Positions 20,048-23,823 of a DNA stretch of 23,823 nucleotides are shown here, in pieces. The stretch covers positions 1-23,823 of the forward strand of contig JADGJC010000478.1 in NCBI GenBank assembly GCA_027596075.1. Reading direction: 5' to 3'. This DNA comes from Rhizophlyctis rosea (Eukaryota > Chytridiomycota > Chytridiomycetes > Rhizophlyctidales > Rhizophlyctidaceae). The stretch's first letter is position 1. Each line of letters begins with the position of its first letter. Made by a program: the position numbers and the translations under genes. The notes beneath the pieces were generated by a model, which was not told where the DNA came from, made no database searches, and worked only from the letters and a program-made list of their open reading frames with translations.

Positions 20048-23010
20048 ATGAAGTCAGCCCGCTTATGGAATTTGTTGATCTTTACATTCCTCTGTCTGCA
20101 ATGGGAAGTGCAAGCAAGGGTGTATCCAGTTGGTCTCACGTATGCCCCGTCATTTCAGGTAGGGTTGGGCAACTCTTTGCATACGCATAAATTCATCGCA
20201 ACTCTCCATCTACTCAATTTCCTGACCCACCAGAATATTGACCTGCCGCACACAACAGTACAATATGACATATCAGGCTACATAATCCCCGCGCAGTTCT
20301 ACCCTGTGGACGTGATGGGCCCTGTCGACTGAAGCCCCTACCACTAAGCTATGGAAAGATCCTTGCCATCTCAGTCGAAGATATTATCAACTACGACTGT
20401 TTTCTATATGGGACTGTCGCAATTGTACGTGTTCCCTTTTTTCGCGGATACTTTGCGTGTGTTCATACATTCTCAACCACATACGTTGAAACCCCACTTC
20501 TATACGCCATTAGTTCAACGGATGGGGAACTGACTGCCCAGATGGCACCAACATAACACAATTGCAACTCTTACCCGGTACACTTCCATGCAGTACAAAA
20601 GAAACCCGCCCGGCGGTAGCTTTATATGTACAGCTGGGCCCCGTAACGAAGTTCTGCTGCGAAGACCGATTTGTGGGTCCTATAAATGCATTGTATGCCC
20701 AAGCCTACGTTGAGGTTGATGTGAGTGTCTTTAGCGGTCCCTCGATATTGTATGTCGTGGGATGGCGTGGCAGAGCAAATTTGGAAAGCAGATAGCCTTT
20801 GGGAATGCGGTCATGAGAGTAGTTGAGGAGCTTCGAAAAGGGCCCAGGAAGAAAGTGAAGAGCATGTATGGACGCTGATTCTTTGAATGGGGCCAGTTGA
20901 TGAACGATGCCAACATTACCTTTGATGATTGTGAAGATTAGTACAGTCACATATGGCGTTGTTGGCTGGATGTGAAAGACGACGCACACAACATCAGCTA
21001 GGACTCATGCACTACCATTACTGACAGCGCGCTCAACTCTTCCCCCGAACCGGCATGTCCATCCCCGATTACACAACTCTCAATGCCCTCTTCCCATCCA
21101 CCCAACTTTTGCGACCCATCACCAGCGAAGGATCAGAAGAAGAGGGGACCCGCCTGCTCAACTCGTTCGCTTTGAAGTTTTGGTACCGACTTCGGATTCC
21201 CCTAAATTATGTCATGGCCGCATGGCAGGTGTATGTCATTATCAAAGTTCGCAGGCAGGAGACCGGCGCCTTGAGGCTGAATATGAAGTGGGGGATGATT
21301 TTGGGGGTTGTTGTGTGGACCATTGGTAGGTGAGCTGGGTGGATTTGCTGGTATCTGATGCACCCTCAATGGCACGACTCAATTCATATGCCTGGAATCA
21401 CGGACACAGCTAAAATCGGTAATGACTGCATCTACATTCGCCCCTTGGCAAGCGGATTCCCAATGACTCATCCCGAGACATTCGCAACGATTCCATTGCT
21501 ATGGTCAGTCCCATTCTTTGCAGATGTGTTTCTTTGCGTCGTTCTGATCCGATCTCTGGTTGATGGTGGAATTCAGGATAGGCTTCTCGGTCGGATTCGT
21601 CGCGTTTTGTTGCATGTTATTGCTATGGATGAAGGTATGCGACCCCTGACGATAGGATACCATATGACATGATTATTCGGGCATATCTGTCGTGCAGTTG
21701 CTGACAGTCCGTTTTTCCTGATCAGCTAGTTCATGTCACTATCAGCAATAAGCTGGGACTCTGGGGGACGGTCGCGTACGAGTGAGTATTACCTGCCTGC
21801 ACACCAGTTGAACGATGAGAGCGCGAAGCCCTTATATGACCATGGTCCATTACTGATTGCCTTCCTGTCCTTTCTCCTTAGGTACTTCGTCAAACTAAGC
21901 ATGTTCTACATGCCCGTCCTCATGATTGCATGGGCATTCTACTTCTCTCAGCTGGGAAACAACAACAAAACGTATGAGCAAGTCTACAAGAAATATCAAA
22001 TTGTTCTTGATGTGAGTTCTGATCCCCACAATCATTGTGTGGCTTTTTATTTTCAATGCCAGCCCTCCAACAAGTTTCTGACCTTTCCCATTATCCACTC
22101 CATGCACCCAGTGGTCCCGCGGCCTCGCACTCCTAACGGGCCTCACACTCCTAATCCACAGCGCCGGCTTCGTATGGTACGGTTCCCGCATCGTCAGAAC
22201 TGCCCGCAAAGCCAAGCAGTTTATCGCTCCCACCGAATCGCAGTTATCACCTTCAATCGTTGGCACGACTTCAGTAACCCATGAAACTGCTGGAAGCCCA
22301 GCTGGAAGCCCAGCTGGAAGCCCCGCTCTGCTGAGACTTCATAGTGTCAAAAGTGTGACAAAGTCCGCCCTGATAAAGAGGGGTACCAGTGTCAAAAGTG
22401 TTAAGAAGAAGAGTGTGAGGGGTATCATAACAGGCTTTGCCTCTGTTATTGCCATTGGGTGAGTAGTCAAGGTCATATTTCTGCCGAGAGTGCGGTGCTT
22501 GGCGTGCGTGAGCTGTAGATGCAAACGATGGAGGAAAGGGAAAGGACGATACACTCGCTGGAGTCTAATATGTCCAAACTAATCCGGTCATACTCCACAT
22601 CCCCAGATGGGTGACAATGGGATTCTGGTTCATCATCCCTTCAGCAGCAAGCGGATCACCAGCAGTGCAGTTCTGGTCTACAGCAGTTTGGTACGATATT
22701 GTAAGTTTCATGTCCTCCCTATTTCCAAATCTTTTGTTTGTATGACAGCTTCGGATTGAACTTATCCTCTCTCTGCTCTGCTCCACGACACTAACCTTTC
22801 AAACTGTCCACCTCCATCATCCAGGAATACTACGCAATAGTCTTCTGCAGCACCTTCCTCATTTCCGGCGGTTTCGGCGCAGGGGGCACAGGCGCCAGTC
22901 GTAAAAGTACCGGTCCCTCACGTCACTCACAAGTAAAGGGATCAAACACTTCATTGGCCAAAATTCCGGCTGCATCGTCACCAATGCCGGATGTAACGGA
23001 GGATGTGTAG
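20048..23010 (+). CDS. Receptor-like protein: signal peptide, Cys-rich ectodomain, six to seven membrane helices (554 aa)
   Basis: Ten exons: 20048-20139, 20277-20424, 20514-20720, 21028-21325, 21524-21634, 21730-21781, 21882-22011, 22112-22458, 22607-22700, 22825-23010; coding sum 1665 nt, all phases agree. It starts MKSARLWNLLIFTFLCLQW, a signal peptide of about 23 residues. The ectodomain to about residue 200 has paired cysteines (LPCGRDGPC, NYDCFLYG, TDCPDG, FCCED) and an N-glycosylation site. Helices follow: NYVMAAWQVYVIIKV (about 206-224), GMILGVVVWTIDVFLCVVLI (235-260), MFYMPVLMIAWAFYF (about 304-327), LALLTGLTLLIHSAGFVWYG (347-370), GFASVIAIGWVTMGFWF (449-475) and YYAIVFCSTFLISGG (494-514). 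Region 280-303 might be a seventh. The C-tail is Ser-rich and cytosolic. The topology suggests a GPCR-like receptor; no known class is recognised. Exons 4-10 are solid. Exons 1-2 and the 307-nt intron 3 are less certain. Confidence 0.7.
22289..22324 (+). repeat. 12-bp coding repeat, three copies
   Basis: GCTGGAAGCCCA occurs three times in a row (the last copy ends in C). It encodes AGSP three times in the loop between the fourth and fifth clear membrane helices of the receptor-like protein. The unit is a multiple of three, so copy-number change would alter loop length without shifting the frame. Confidence 0.9.
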
Positions 23011-23698
23011 CTTAGTAAACCCCGGTGGGTAGACTTGGTGATAGTTTCAATGTTTGTTTATCAAATAGTATCATTTGAAATCCATGCATGTCTTTTACGC
23101 TTTTAATGCCGATGGCGTCATATCGTACTTACAGAGTCACAAAGATTGCAAGGCTGTGACAGGACCTGTCAGCGGTGGTCTGTTGCACCATTTGAGAAAC
23201 AGAGGGGATGATAAGGGGTAGGTACTGGAATTGAACGAGGATGGGAGTGGAGTTGATGGTGAATGTTCAAAAGCCCACTAAGATCGGGCGGTCCCAGCAA
23301 GGACACTTCGGACCCAGCTAGACCCCAACTCCTAACGCCAAACCTCTCCATCCAGGGACCAAATCATCACCATCTGTCCGAAATGTAACATGGTCTCAAA
23401 CACCAGGACGTCCGTCATCCCCAAAATTTCTGCAAAAAAGCACACAAAGAAGTCACCTCTGTTCGAAATATACACCAACACAGAGAACATAACGCAAAAA
23501 ACGGAACCCTCCAGATCAAAATACAAAAATCAAAATAAGACAAAAGAAAACAAATCATACAAACCATTCCCGCCCATCCCACATGCATGCAAAGGAACTT
23601 CCTAATGGGTAACACTTGACTACGCTACACTAACGACTACGTCAACACACTAAGAACAAAACACCACACCAAAATCATCGCGATATCTAGCATACACA
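23011..23698. other. 3' flank of the receptor-like gene, no further gene seen
   Basis: This follows the TAG at 23008-23010. Frames of 60-71 codons exist on both strands but lack motifs or splice continuation. From about 23440 the sequence is A- and C-rich. I see no tRNA, repeat array or mobile element. Confidence 0.45.
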
Positions 23699-23823
23699 AA
23701 TGCACAAACCACTCCCTCCCCCGCCCCCCACCCCCAGCACCCCCCCCCCAACCCACCCCCCCCCCGCTCGGGGGGAAAAAACCACCAAAGGCACCCCCCC
23801 CAGGGGTTGCCCCAATGCCCCAA
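23699..23823. repeat. C-homopolymer low-complexity tail
   Basis: Runs of 6 to 11 C dominate from 23709 onward, broken by single other bases, with a G6/A6 run near 23770. It is unlike anything earlier in the window and does not match a telomere repeat (no TTAGGG/CCCTAA). This looks like poor-quality contig-end sequence rather than biology. Confidence 0.75.

Noticed and set aside
20084..20332. Reading through the first intron of the receptor-like gene (YAPSFQ...NIDLPHTTVQYD), with or without a GTAGGG donor
   Set aside because: The frame ends at TGA 20330 and does not fit the phase of the following exon, whereas donor 20140 (GTATGC) with acceptor 20276 does. Kept as a lower-ranked alternative.
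20330..20365. tRNA D-arm-like text on the minus strand (TAGCTTAGTGGTAG)
   Set aside because: No matching acceptor stem, anticodon stem or T-loop (GTTCRAN) could be placed around it, and it lies inside exon 2 of the receptor-like gene.
1..23823. CRISPR array, insertion sequence, transposase or plasmid origin
   Set aside because: No regularly spaced repeats, terminal inverted repeats with target duplications, or transposase-like frames were seen.

Overview
The window looks like nuclear DNA of a fungus, most likely an early-diverging, chytrid-like lineage. The coding sequence is split by short introns (about 53-307 nt, most 80-130) with GTRNGT-type donors. Genes lie on both strands with no operon structure, and the recognisable products are fungal/eukaryotic: a RhoGEF with leucine-rich repeats, a GH79 glycosidase, an F-box protein and secreted cysteine-rich proteins. 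Lineage is inferred from gene style, not from a marker gene. I rebuilt exons by eye using splice signals and reading-frame phase. No transcript or database evidence was used.

Left third (1-5.7 kb). A protein N-terminus runs off the left edge on the minus strand (1-252). After about 1 kb without a convincing gene come three minus-strand genes. The first (1298-1964) has a long open exon with no ATG plus a phase-matched 3' exon. The second (2723-3470) is a small, probably secreted protein in four exons whose frames are hidden from simple ORF finding. The third (4451-5571) is a well-supported secreted protein ending in a trypsin-inhibitor-like (TIL) cysteine-rich module, with a TATA box.

Middle (6.9-14 kb). 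A large plus-strand gene (6941-12081, 1655 codons before the stop) encodes two N-terminal membrane segments, a long disordered linker, leucine-rich repeats, a RhoGEF (DH) domain and a PH-like domain. A 44-bp tandem duplication follows. Next is a decayed F-box/leucine-rich gene (12687-14001) with at least two frame breaks that no intron can explain.

Right third (14.9-23.8 kb). A complete five-exon GH79 glycosidase (14951-17035) uses two GC-AG introns. It converges on a minus-strand multi-pass membrane gene (17333-18275) with an unspliceable frame break. After an unresolved 1-kb stretch, a tentative minus-strand gene (19249-19917) is divergent, 130 bp away, from a ten-exon plus-strand gene (20048-23010). 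That gene encodes a signal peptide, a cysteine-rich ectodomain and six or seven membrane helices, so it is receptor-like. The final ~125 bases are a C-homopolymer tail typical of a contig end.

The genes do not form a pathway. Shared themes are the cell surface (secreted, membrane and receptor-like products) and one Rho-type signalling protein. The best candidates for something undescribed are the membrane-anchored LRR-RhoGEF and the receptor-like 20048-23010 gene.
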